DNA from: Pseudomonadota bacterium | GTDB taxonomy: Bacteria > Myxococcota_A > UBA796 > SXON01 | DNA: 64,000 bases | Reading direction: 5' to 3' | Assembly (NCBI GenBank): GCA_030685065.1 | Contig: JAUXQH010000059.1 | Coordinates: 62,001-126,000 of the forward strand | Part shown: positions 56,342 to 64,000 of the stretch, one piece after another | Numbering within the stretch: the stretch's first letter is position 1 | Layout: each line of letters starts with the position of its first letter | The notes under the pieces: model-generated | Databases searched by the model: none | The model's input: the letters and a program-made list of their open reading frames with translations, nothing else | What the model was told of the DNA's origin: nothing | Position numbers and translations under genes: made by a program

Positions 56342-57688
56342 GTGTTCCGCAAGATCCTCATCGCCAACCGTGGCGAGATCGCCATGCGCGTCATCCGCGC
56401 CTGCCGCGAGCTTGGCATCCGCACCGTCGCCGTCTACTCCGAGGCGGATCGTCAGGCCACGCACGTCCGCTTCGCGGACGAGAGCGTGTGTATCGGCCCG
56501 GCGCAGGCGCGTCAGTCGTACCTGTCCCTGCCCGCGGTCATCTCGGCGGCCGACATCACCCGGGTGGACGCCGTGCACCCGGGCTACGGTTTCCTCGCGG
56601 AGAACGCGACCTTTGCCGAGGCGGTCAACGCCCACGGCATGACGTTCATCGGCCCCTCTCCGGAGCACCTCCGGCAGTTCGGGGACAAGCTCTCCGCCAA
56701 GGCCGCTGCCCGCGCCGCGGGGTTGCCGCTGCTCGCGGGCAGCCACGGCGCGGTCGAAGAGCTCGAGGAGGCCGTCGAGGTCGCCCGCGCGTCCGGCTAC
56801 CCCCTCATGCTCAAGGCGGCCGCCGGCGGTGGCGGCAAGGGCATGCGCGTCGTCGAGGACGAAGAGACCCTGCGCAAGGTCTTCGCGATCACCTCGGCCG
56901 AGGCCAAGGCGGCCTTCGGGAGCGGGGAGGTGTTCCTCGAGCGGTTCCTCCGCGCGCCGCGGCACATCGAGGTGCAGTTCGCGGGTGACCGCTACGGCGC
57001 CGCCCTGCACATCGGCGAGCGCGACTGCTCGATGCAGCGCCGCCACCAGAAGATCATCGAGGAGGCGCCCGCGCCGAACCTCGACGAGGGCCTTCGGGAC
57101 CGCATCCGCGCCGCCGCCGCGCGCCTCGTGGCGTCGACCGGCTACGTCACCGTCGGCACCTGCGAGTTCCTCGTGCAGGGGGACGAGTTCTTCTTCCTCG
57201 AGGTGAACCCGCGCATCCAGGTCGAGCATCCGGTCACGGAGATGGTGACCGGGATCGATCTGGTGCAGCTCCAAATCCGCCTCGCGGCGGGCGAGCCGAT
57301 GCCCTTCACGCAGTCCGAGGTCCGGCTGCGCGGGCACAGCATCGAGGTCCGCGTCAACGCGGAGGACCCGTGGAAGTTCACGCCCTCGCCCGGCCGGATC
57401 ACGGGGTACCATGCCCCGGGCGGGCCGGGGGTGCGAGTGGACAGCGCCGTGCACGAAGGCGCGTTCGTTCAGCCCTACTACGACTCTCTCGTCGCGAAGC
57501 TCATCGTGTACGCTCCCGATCGGGAGTCGGCGATCCGCAAGCTGCTCGGCGCCATGGACGAGTTCGTCGTCGAGGGGATCCGCACTTCCCTGCCGCTCCA
57601 GAAGCTCCTGCTTTCGGACCCGGCTTTTCGTGATGTCAAGTTCCACACACGCTACATCGACGAGTGGTTGAAGAACCGCCCGGGGTAG
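56342..57688 (+). CDS. accC: acetyl-CoA carboxylase biotin carboxylase subunit
   Basis: 'MFRKILIANRGEIAMRVIRACRELGIRTVAVYSEAD', 'GGGGKGMRVV', 'FLEVNPRIQVEHPVTEMVTGIDLV'. Confidence 0.97.
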   Translation: MFRKILIANRGEIAMRVIRACRELGIRTVAVYSEADRQATHVRFADESVCIGPAQARQSYLSLPAVISAADITRVDAVHPGYGFLAENATFAEAVNAHGMTFIGPSPEHLRQFGDKLSAKAAARAAGLPLLAGSHGAVEELEEAVEVARASGYPLMLKAAAGGGGKGMRVVEDEETLRKVFAITSAEAKAAFGSGEVFLERFLRAPRHIEVQFAGDRYGAALHIGERDCSMQRRHQKIIEEAPAPNLDEGLRDRIRAAAARLVASTGYVTVGTCEFLVQGDEFFFLEVNPRIQVEHPVTEMVTGIDLVQLQIRLAAGEPMPFTQSEVRLRGHSIEVRVNAEDPWKFTPSPGRITGYHAPGGPGVRVDSAVHEGAFVQPYYDSLVAKLIVYAPDRESAIRKLLGAMDEFVVEGIRTSLPLQKLLLSDPAFRDVKFHTRYIDEWLKNRPG

Positions 57689-57715
57689 GCTGCGCCGCGC
57701 CCGAGGAGGCCCTGG

Positions 57716-59719
57716 ATGGACCGGAACCAACTCGAACAAGAGGCGATGCGCCAGCTGAACCTTGGGAGCCAGGAGGGCGCGCTGCGCGCCTACTCGGCCA
57801 TCCTGAAGCTCGACCCGCGCGACCGCCGCATCCGGCAGAAGGTCGGCGAGCTCCTGCTCAAGCTCGGCCGGCCGGTCGACGCGGAGAAGCAGTTTCGCGA
57901 AGTCGCCGACGGCCTCGTGAAGGAGGGCGCCCACCGCGCCGCGGTCGCGCTGCTCAAGCAGCTGGTGACGCTTCGCCCGGACGATCCCGGGCTCCAGATG
58001 GACCTCGCGGAGTGCTACGTCGCTTCGGGCTACGCGAACGACGCCCGCCCCCACTTCGACATGGCCATGCGCCTCTGGATCGGCGCGGGCCGCGCGCTCG
58101 ACGCGGCCAAGGCGGCTCGCCGCGTCGCGGAGCAGTGCCCCGGAGAGCCCCCCCTGCGGCTCAAGGTGGCCGAGCTGCTCGAGGCCGGTGGGGATGTGAA
58201 CGGCGCCGCCCTGGCCTACCAGGAGGTCGCCGAGGAGTACCGCCGGCGCGGGCGCCCGGATGAGGTCGGGCGGATCGCGGAGATGGCGCTGCGGCTCAAG
58301 CCGGACGACGTCAGCCTCCTCCTCGACGCGGCCTCGGGGCGAATCGACGCGAACGACCACAAGCGCGCGCTCGCGCACCTCCAGGTGGCCTTCAACCAGG
58401 CCCCGCGTGAGCCCCGGACGCTCGACCTGCTCGCGCGTGCGTTCGAGGGCGTGGGCCAGGGCGAGAAAGCCCTGAAGGTGCTCTCCGAGCTGTCCCGTGT
58501 GGCGGCCGATCGCGGCAACCACGCCGCCGAGGCCGACGCCTTGCGGCGCGCGTCCCGCCTCTCCCCGGCGGACATCGACATCCAGGAGCGCCTCGTGGCC
58601 GCGGAGGAGAAGGTCAGCCGGATGGAGCGCCGGCTCACGCAGCTCACGCTCGCCCAACCCGCCACGGAGGACGAGCTGCGGGACCAGGTTCGGGCCGAGG
58701 TGTACCTCAGGTACGGCTTTCTCGACCGAGCGGAGGCCACCCTGCGCGAGGCGCTGGTGAAGCATCCCAACGCGCTCGGCCTCCTGGCCGCCATCGCAGA
58801 GGTGGAGATCGTACGCGAGCGTCCCGCCGACGGCCTGCTGGTGATGGAGCGGCTCCTGCCGCGCGCCGGCGCCGAGGCGGGCGCCGTGCAGGATCGGATG
58901 GCGGTCGTGCGGGCCCGCTTCGGGCTCTCCGCGACGCCCGTGGCCCCCGCCGTTGCAGGGCCCGCGACCCGTGTCGCCCAGGCGCCCGTGACCTCCGCTC
59001 CAGCGGGCCCCGCTGCCCCGCGCGCCACCTCCGCCGAGGCCCGCGGGGACGCCCTGGCCGCCGCCGGTGATCTGCCGGGCGCGATGGTGGCGTTCCGAGA
59101 GGCCCTCGGCGAGGATCCGCTCAACGACGGCGTCCTCACCAAGATCGCCTCGTTGCGGGGCGCCGCGCGCGCCGCAGCGGCGCCCCCCCCCGCCCCCCTC
59201 GCGGTCCCTCCGATCGCCGGGGAGGACGATGCCTTTGCCGACTTCGCCCCCTTGGACGACGGAACGTTCGCCGAGGTCCTCCCGGAGGACCTGCCGGAAG
59301 AGCTCCCGGACGCGCTGTCGGAGCTGCTGGAGCCCGCTCCTGATTCGCTCGACGAGCCCGGCCCGGGGTTGGACATCGACGAGGCCCGGTCGCTCGTGGC
59401 CGTCGGGATGTGGAGCGACGCCCTCGCGATGCTCGAGGGGGTCCCGACGCTCGACGCGGCCGTGCTCCGCGCGCAGTCCGTGCGCGGCCAGGGCGACGTG
59501 GGCCGCGCGCTCGACCTGCTCCGCGAGTCGGTGAACGACGCTCAGGAGTCCGATCCCGCCTATGCCGACGCCCTCTTCGAGCTGTCGGCGCTCTACACCG
59601 CGACCAGCAAGGTCCGCGCCGCGATCCGGCTCCTCGAGGAGCTCAAGGACCTCGAACCCACGTTTCGGGTGGGCGAGGTCGAGTCACGGATGCGCGGCCT
59701 CCAGAAGCTGCTGAAGTAG
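57716..59719 (+). CDS. large TPR-repeat protein with acidic/Pro-Ala linker
   Basis: 667 aa with many TPR-like units and the linker 'FADFAPLDDGTFAEVLPEDLPEELPDALSELLEPAPDSLDEPGPG'. Confidence 0.82.
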   Translation: MDRNQLEQEAMRQLNLGSQEGALRAYSAILKLDPRDRRIRQKVGELLLKLGRPVDAEKQFREVADGLVKEGAHRAAVALLKQLVTLRPDDPGLQMDLAECYVASGYANDARPHFDMAMRLWIGAGRALDAAKAARRVAEQCPGEPPLRLKVAELLEAGGDVNGAALAYQEVAEEYRRRGRPDEVGRIAEMALRLKPDDVSLLLDAASGRIDANDHKRALAHLQVAFNQAPREPRTLDLLARAFEGVGQGEKALKVLSELSRVAADRGNHAAEADALRRASRLSPADIDIQERLVAAEEKVSRMERRLTQLTLAQPATEDELRDQVRAEVYLRYGFLDRAEATLREALVKHPNALGLLAAIAEVEIVRERPADGLLVMERLLPRAGAEAGAVQDRMAVVRARFGLSATPVAPAVAGPATRVAQAPVTSAPAGPAAPRATSAEARGDALAAAGDLPGAMVAFREALGEDPLNDGVLTKIASLRGAARAAAAPPPAPLAVPPIAGEDDAFADFAPLDDGTFAEVLPEDLPEELPDALSELLEPAPDSLDEPGPGLDIDEARSLVAVGMWSDALAMLEGVPTLDAAVLRAQSVRGQGDVGRALDLLRESVNDAQESDPAYADALFELSALYTATSKVRAAIRLLEELKDLEPTFRVGEVESRMRGLQKLLK

Positions 59720-59731
59720 CGCGCTGCTCGC

Positions 59732-60517
59732 TCAGATCACGCCGTAGAACGTGTCGAGGCAGGTGACGCAGACGTTGGCCCAGGCGTGCAGCAGGGCGCC
59801 CGCGAGCGGCTGACCCGTCTTCTCGCGGAGCCACCCGAAGAGGAGCCCGGGGAAGAACGTGGCGAAGTGCCACCACCGAATGGTCACGAGCGAGTGGCCG
59901 AACGCGAAGAACAGCGAGGCGATGACGAGGCCCCAGCCGATCGGCACCCCGAACACGAGGAACTTTCTGGGGAAGACCTCGTTCAGGCGCGTCTGGAAGT
60001 AGCCCCGATAGAAAAACTCCTCGGGGATCGCTACGAAGAACAGGTGGTAGGGTACGAGCAACGCCCAGTTTTCGGGCACCCGCGCCCGCGGCTCGAGATC
60101 GAAGAGCAGGGTCTGGTACAGGTGGTAGCCCGCCAGCCACGGCACGAGGATCACGGCGATGACGAGGCCCGCGCCGAGGAGGCCCTCGCGCCAGGACGGC
60201 CAGTCGGAGAACGCGGGGATGGCGATGCGATAGCCGTAGCTGTCCACGTTGCGCCAGCGGCAGAGCAGCACCGGCGCGTAGATGAACAGGAACGGCACCG
60301 CCGCCAGGGTCCATTCGGGGAGCCCGGCGCCTTGGAGCGCGACCACTCCGCGGATGGCGAGGAGGGTGGCGAGCCACAGGACCGTCAGCTCGAGGAAGAC
60401 CCGCTTCCGAGCGCCGGGGGGGACGTGGTCGACGCGGTCCCCGACGCCGAGGGGGCGGAGGGGTGGGCCCCCGACGTGCTGCCCGTCCGAAAGCCCTCCA
60501 GGTCCAGCGTGATCCAC
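59732..60517 (-). CDS. CPBP family intramembrane metalloprotease (start uncertain, overlaps larE)
   Basis: 'FFVAIPEEFFYRGYFQTRLNEVF' (EEXXXR), 'SLFFAFGHSLV', 'LLFGWLREKTGQPLAGALLHAWAN'. No ATG; nearest in-frame GTG is 60517, or a weak CTG at 60379. Confidence 0.8.
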   Translation of the reverse strand: MDHAGPGGLSDGQHVGGPPLRPLGVGDRVDHVPPGARKRVFLELTVLWLATLLAIRGVVALQGAGLPEWTLAAVPFLFIYAPVLLCRWRNVDSYGYRIAIPAFSDWPSWREGLLGAGLVIAVILVPWLAGYHLYQTLLFDLEPRARVPENWALLVPYHLFFVAIPEEFFYRGYFQTRLNEVFPRKFLVFGVPIGWGLVIASLFFAFGHSLVTIRWWHFATFFPGLLFGWLREKTGQPLAGALLHAWANVCVTCLDTFYGVI

Positions 60518-61302
60518 GAGAATCCCTCCGCGCGGCAGCTGGCCACGATGTCTTCGCGAACGCCGGGAGCGACGAGCCGCGCAAGGTCGCCGATCTCTAC
60601 CTCGATGCGCAACAGCTCGGTCCCGCCGAGGTCGTGGAAGCGCACGCGGAACTGCCGGAAGCCGTGCGCTCGCATCGTGCTCTCGATGCGTCCGACGCGC
60701 GTGACCCGCCCGAGCGTGACCCTGGTCCCGACGGAAAAGCGGCTCCCGAGGCACGCGAAGCTCGGCTTGTCCCACACCGGCATGCCGAGGGCCCGCGCGG
60801 CGGCGCGCACGTCCGCCTTCGTGAAGCCGGCCTCGACGAGCGGATGGCGAACGGCGTGCTCCGCGGCGGCCCGAAGGCCCGGTCGGTGTCCCTGGAGGTC
60901 GTCGACGATGGTGCCATCGAGGATCCAGGGGATGCCGCGCGCCTCGGCGGTCGCGCGCGCGAGGTCGAACAGCTCGGTCTTGCAGAAGTAGCACCGGTCG
61001 CCGGTGTTTCGCGCGTACCCCTCGCGCTCGAGCTCGTGCGCCGCGACGACCAGGTGCCGGGCGCCGATCTCCGCGGCGAACCGCCGGGCCTCCGCGCACT
61101 CCTCGGCGGGGAAGGTCGGTGAATCCGCGGTCAGCGCCAACGCGCGGTCTCCGAGGGTGTCGACCGCGACCTTGAGCACCAGCGCGGAGTCCACCCCGCC
61201 CGAGAAGGTGACCAGGACCTCGCCCATGCCACGGATGAGGGCTCCGAGGGCGTGGAGCTTCTGGTCGAGCTGCTGGTCGAGCGGCAGGCCCGCCCCCGTC
61301 AC
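60385..61302 (-). CDS. larE: LarE-like ATP-dependent sacrificial sulfur transferase (PP-loop)
   Basis: Genuine part of ORF 60385-63024, GTG 61302; 'VTFSGGVDSALVLKVA', 'RNTGDRCYFCKTELFDLA', 'ILDGTIVDDLQGHRPGLRAA', 'KPSFACLGSRF'. Confidence 0.9.
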   Translation of the reverse strand: MTGAGLPLDQQLDQKLHALGALIRGMGEVLVTFSGGVDSALVLKVAVDTLGDRALALTADSPTFPAEECAEARRFAAEIGARHLVVAAHELEREGYARNTGDRCYFCKTELFDLARATAEARGIPWILDGTIVDDLQGHRPGLRAAAEHAVRHPLVEAGFTKADVRAAARALGMPVWDKPSFACLGSRFSVGTRVTLGRVTRVGRIESTMRAHGFRQFRVRFHDLGGTELLRIEVEIGDLARLVAPGVREDIVASCRAEGFSWITLDLEGFRTGSTSGAHPSAPSASGTASTTSPPALGSGSSSS

Positions 61303-62030
61303 GCCGGCTCCCAGGAGACGGGCGTCCCCGGCGCGAGACCGAGCTCGCGGGCGGCGTGGCCGTCCCGCACGGCGATCTCGAGGCGGCCGGTGCTCCCGGT
61401 CAGCGCGACGGCCGCGCCCTGCGCCGCGCCGGCGTAGGCGTGCACCACCGGCGCGCGGACGCCCCGAACGTGGACCACGCCGTTGTCCGTGCCCGGGAGG
61501 TTCGTCACCGCGTTGCCGTAATGGTCGATGTAGAGCACCTCGCCCGTACCGTCCTCGGGGACGGGGAGGTGGAGGCCAGCGGCGTCGACCACGAGCGGCC
61601 CCACGTCCTCGAACGCCGCGCCGGCCGCGAGGCGAGCGGCGACCGGCGCGAAGAGATCCCGGCCGTGGAAGGTGCGGGAGGGGGAGGGGTTCCCCCAGGG
61701 GGCCGTGATGGCGCGCACCTCGGGGTCGGGGAGGAGACCGAGCAGGCCGTTGTCCGGGCCCACGAACAGCCGGTTGGCGGCCCGCACCACGAGCGGGCGC
61801 CGCCGCGTGCCGACGCCCGGGTCGACCACGCACACGAACACGGTGCCCTCCGGGAAGTGGGGCCACGCGGCGTCGAGGAACAGCGCGCCGACGCGCACGT
61901 CCTGGGGGGGCACGCCGTGGGTGACGTCGAACACGGGCACGCCCGGAGCGAGGCCGGCGATGACGCCCTTCATCGCCCCCACGTAGGGGTCGAGCAGTCC
62001 GAAGTCGGTGAGGAGGGCGATGGGCGCCAA
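61299..62030 (-). CDS. SAM hydroxide adenosyltransferase (SAM hydrolase, DUF62 family)
   Basis: 'IALLTDFGLLDPYVGAMKGVIAGLAPGVPVFDVTHGVPPQDVRVGALFLDAAWPHFPEGTVFVCVVDPGVGTRRRPLVV', 'FVGPDNGLL'. Confidence 0.93.
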   Translation of the reverse strand: MAPIALLTDFGLLDPYVGAMKGVIAGLAPGVPVFDVTHGVPPQDVRVGALFLDAAWPHFPEGTVFVCVVDPGVGTRRRPLVVRAANRLFVGPDNGLLGLLPDPEVRAITAPWGNPSPSRTFHGRDLFAPVAARLAAGAAFEDVGPLVVDAAGLHLPVPEDGTGEVLYIDHYGNAVTNLPGTDNGVVHVRGVRAPVVHAYAGAAQGAAVALTGSTGRLEIAVRDGHAARELGLAPGTPVSWEPA

Positions 62031-62105
62031 GCGAAAACCTCCGCGGGCTCTTTACCCCGGGCCCGCGGCGCGGTCGCGCCTTCGTCGAAGCGCCGGTCTG
62101 CGGGG

Positions 62106-63380
62106 TTACCCGAGGACCGCGTCCGCGACGGAGACGCCGAGGCGGTTTGGATCGACCGTCGCGATGATGCGCGCGCGTGAACGAGCGGGCTGGGCGAGAT
62201 CGAGAAACGGGCCCCCGCCGAGGATCGCGCCGCCCCGATCGACGACCACCCGGACGACGGGCCGCCCCACCTGGTCCGCGGACGCGGGGGCGCGGCACAC
62301 GATGGCCACCTCGCCGCTGTCGAGTACAATCGCGCTCCCGACGGGGTACCGGCCGAGGCAGGACACCAGCGCGTCGACCAGGGCCCCGTCGTGTCGGCGC
62401 CCGGCGTGCGCCTGGAGCCGCGCGATCGCTTCGTCCGGGAGGAGGCGCCCCTGCCCATCGGCTCTCAGCAGCGCGTCCGCTTCGTCCGCGAGGGCCACGA
62501 TGCGCGCGAAGAGGGGCAGGTGCCGTGTCGGTGCACGTTCGGTGGGGGGGCCCGCCCCCCAGAGGGCCTGCACCAGGCGGACCTCGCTTCGTCCGAGGTG
62601 GCCGGTGGCGCGAGCGGCGATCCGTCTCGCGATCGCGTCCCAATCGGGTGAGGGCGGCAGCGAGGCGACTTCGAGCGCCGCGAGCGTGAGGTCGGCCAGG
62701 GCGCCACGCGGGAGCCCGAGCCGGATGCCGAGGGTGAGCGCGAGGGTGGCGACGGCGATGGCGCGGCGCTGCGCACGCGGGCCCGCGAACGCGAGCACCA
62801 CGGGGAGCGCGCGTGGCTCGTGAAGGCCGCGATCCACGAGCGCCCGCACGGCGGCCTTCAACGCAGGTGTCGGGAGGGCCTCTTCGGACCGCGAGGGGCC
62901 CGCCACCGTGTCGAGGGTGGCCCAGGCCTGAAAGGCGGCGCGGAGGGCGTCTCGGCCGTCGCGGGCCGTGGCGGGCCGAGGCGGCAGCAGCGACAGCGCA
63001 CCGCCGCCGTGCGCGGTGACCCACCGCTGGAGCGCTTCACGCGGGGCTCCGCTCGAGGCGGTGCGCGCGCCCCGCAAGAAGGCGAGCACGGTCGTGCGAT
63101 CAGCGGGCCCGATCAGCCGCGCGCCCCCGACCCCATGATCGCGGAGCGCGGCTTCGAGGCTGGCCAACGCGGCGCGCCAGACGGCGCCGAGGGGCACCGC
63201 CGCGCCGCGCACCCACAACGTGCCGCCGTCGAGCTCGAAGCTCGGCGCACGAGAATTGGCCAGGAGGGACCAATCCTGCACCACCGCGGTGAGGAGGCCC
63301 TTGACCGCCCGGTCCTCGGGATCCGGGACGCGGGCGAGGGCGGCGAGGTGAGCTGCGAACGCGACGTTGGGATCCATCAT
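62106..63380 (-). CDS. degenerate HD-GYP-like domain protein
   Basis: ATG 63380; C-term 'RIVALADEADALLR...LLPDEAIARLQAHAGRRHDGALVDALVSCLGRYPVGSAIVLDSGEVAIVCR...RPVVRVVVDRGG' matches the HD-GYP C-terminal layout, but no HD or HHE/GYP catalytic motifs found. Confidence 0.68.
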   Translation of the reverse strand: MMDPNVAFAAHLAALARVPDPEDRAVKGLLTAVVQDWSLLANSRAPSFELDGGTLWVRGAAVPLGAVWRAALASLEAALRDHGVGGARLIGPADRTTVLAFLRGARTASSGAPREALQRWVTAHGGGALSLLPPRPATARDGRDALRAAFQAWATLDTVAGPSRSEEALPTPALKAAVRALVDRGLHEPRALPVVLAFAGPRAQRRAIAVATLALTLGIRLGLPRGALADLTLAALEVASLPPSPDWDAIARRIAARATGHLGRSEVRLVQALWGAGPPTERAPTRHLPLFARIVALADEADALLRADGQGRLLPDEAIARLQAHAGRRHDGALVDALVSCLGRYPVGSAIVLDSGEVAIVCRAPASADQVGRPVVRVVVDRGGAILGGGPFLDLAQPARSRARIIATVDPNRLGVSVADAVLG

Positions 63381-64000
63381 CGCGGATCTCCACCGGCCGG
63401 GGCGGCGGAGAGCAGCGCCTCGGCCTCCTGCCGCAGGCGTGGCACCTCCGCGGCGACGTGCTGGAGCGCGGCGCGTGCGGTCGAGGAGTTGATCGCGCGG
63501 AGTCCGTGGAGGGCAAGGCGGCCGAGCGCGGGATGGCCGAGGCGGCGGCGCCCCATCGCGAGCTCGGTCAACGCGCTCTCGGCCCGCTCCCGCCCGAGAC
63601 GGCCGAACGCCACGCAGAGGGCGCGGAGCTCTGGCTCCTGCGCGGCGGACAGGTCGGGCTCGTGGAGGCGAGCCTCGATCCAGGGGAGCATATCCGGGAC
63701 GCGATGCGCCACGCCGTAGCGGAGGGCCTCCACGCGCACCGCCGCCACGGGGTCCGCGAGCCGCTGAAACACGAGGCTGCACACCCGCGCGCCCATCTGC
63801 TTGCGCAAGGCCATCAGCGCGCCGAGCCGCACCTCCCCGCTCACGTGCGAGGCGAGCGGGAGGATGGCGTCGACCATGCGGGGGTCGTCCAGGCGCGCGG
63901 CCATCGCGAGTCCGAGCGAGATCACGCCGGGCTGCTGCGCGGAGAGGCGCGCGCGCACGCGCTCGTCTCGGGATCGGCCGTTTTCCGTCTCCCGGAGGAG
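63377..64000 (-). CDS. HEAT-repeat protein (partial, N-terminus beyond the window)
   Basis: Repeated alpha-helical units 'DPRMVDAILPLASHVSGEVRLGALMALRKQMGARVCSLVFQRLADPVAAVRVEALRYGVAHRVPDML'; reading frame open to 64000; ATGA overlap with the downstream gene. Confidence 0.72.
   Translation of the reverse strand, partial: LLRETENGRSRDERVRARLSAQQPGVISLGLAMAARLDDPRMVDAILPLASHVSGEVRLGALMALRKQMGARVCSLVFQRLADPVAAVRVEALRYGVAHRVPDMLPWIEARLHEPDLSAAQEPELRALCVAFGRLGRERAESALTELAMGRRRLGHPALGRLALHGLRAINSSTARAALQHVAAEVPRLRQEAEALLSAAPAGGDPR

Noticed and set aside
57716-59719. Idea that the five or so TPR genes in the window form one dedicated pathway
   Set aside because: TPR proteins are common and these differ in architecture and neighbours; no evidence beyond abundance.

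Overview
The window is a gene-dense, very GC-rich bacterial chromosomal segment. It looks Myxococcota/deltaproteobacteria-like, which I infer from MopE-type repeats, FHA/Ser-Thr kinase genes and the type IV pilus (T4P) gene content; no taxonomic search was run. I found no rRNA, CRISPR array, transposase or phage genes. Left to right it holds: clpA (partial) and clpS with an upstream tRNA-Gly(CCC); a tamB / Omp85 (apparently seven-POTRA) / GT-C-like membrane protein / site-2 protease block; an arylsulfotransferase-like lipoprotein and an SbcD-like phosphoesterase; a HlyD-FtsX-ATPase-TetR efflux operon with a promoter-embedded operator candidate; an FHA-winged-helix protein overlapping a Ser/Thr kinase with a beta-propeller-like tail; nhaA; a MopE-repeat/beta-helix lipoprotein; ppx; tolQ-tolR-tolA-like-tolB; a Cys-rich TPR protein and two paralogous GT4 glycosyltransferases around a YbjN-like gene; an NtrC-type regulator; a T4P minor pilin/PilY1 cluster; a TPR membrane protein; pilMNOPQ-aroK-aroB; aroQ-accB-accC among TPR genes; and a minus-strand block with CPBP protease, larE, SAM hydroxide adenosyltransferase, a degenerate HD-GYP-like protein and a HEAT-repeat protein. 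Most of this is recognisable housekeeping or envelope biology. The best candidates for new biology are the FHA-wHTH/kinase-propeller pair, the extended-POTRA Omp85 locus, the degenerate HD-GYP/HEAT pair, the divergent PilY1 and the unusual Tol neighbourhood. All calls come from reading the sequence and supplied translations; no homology search was possible.
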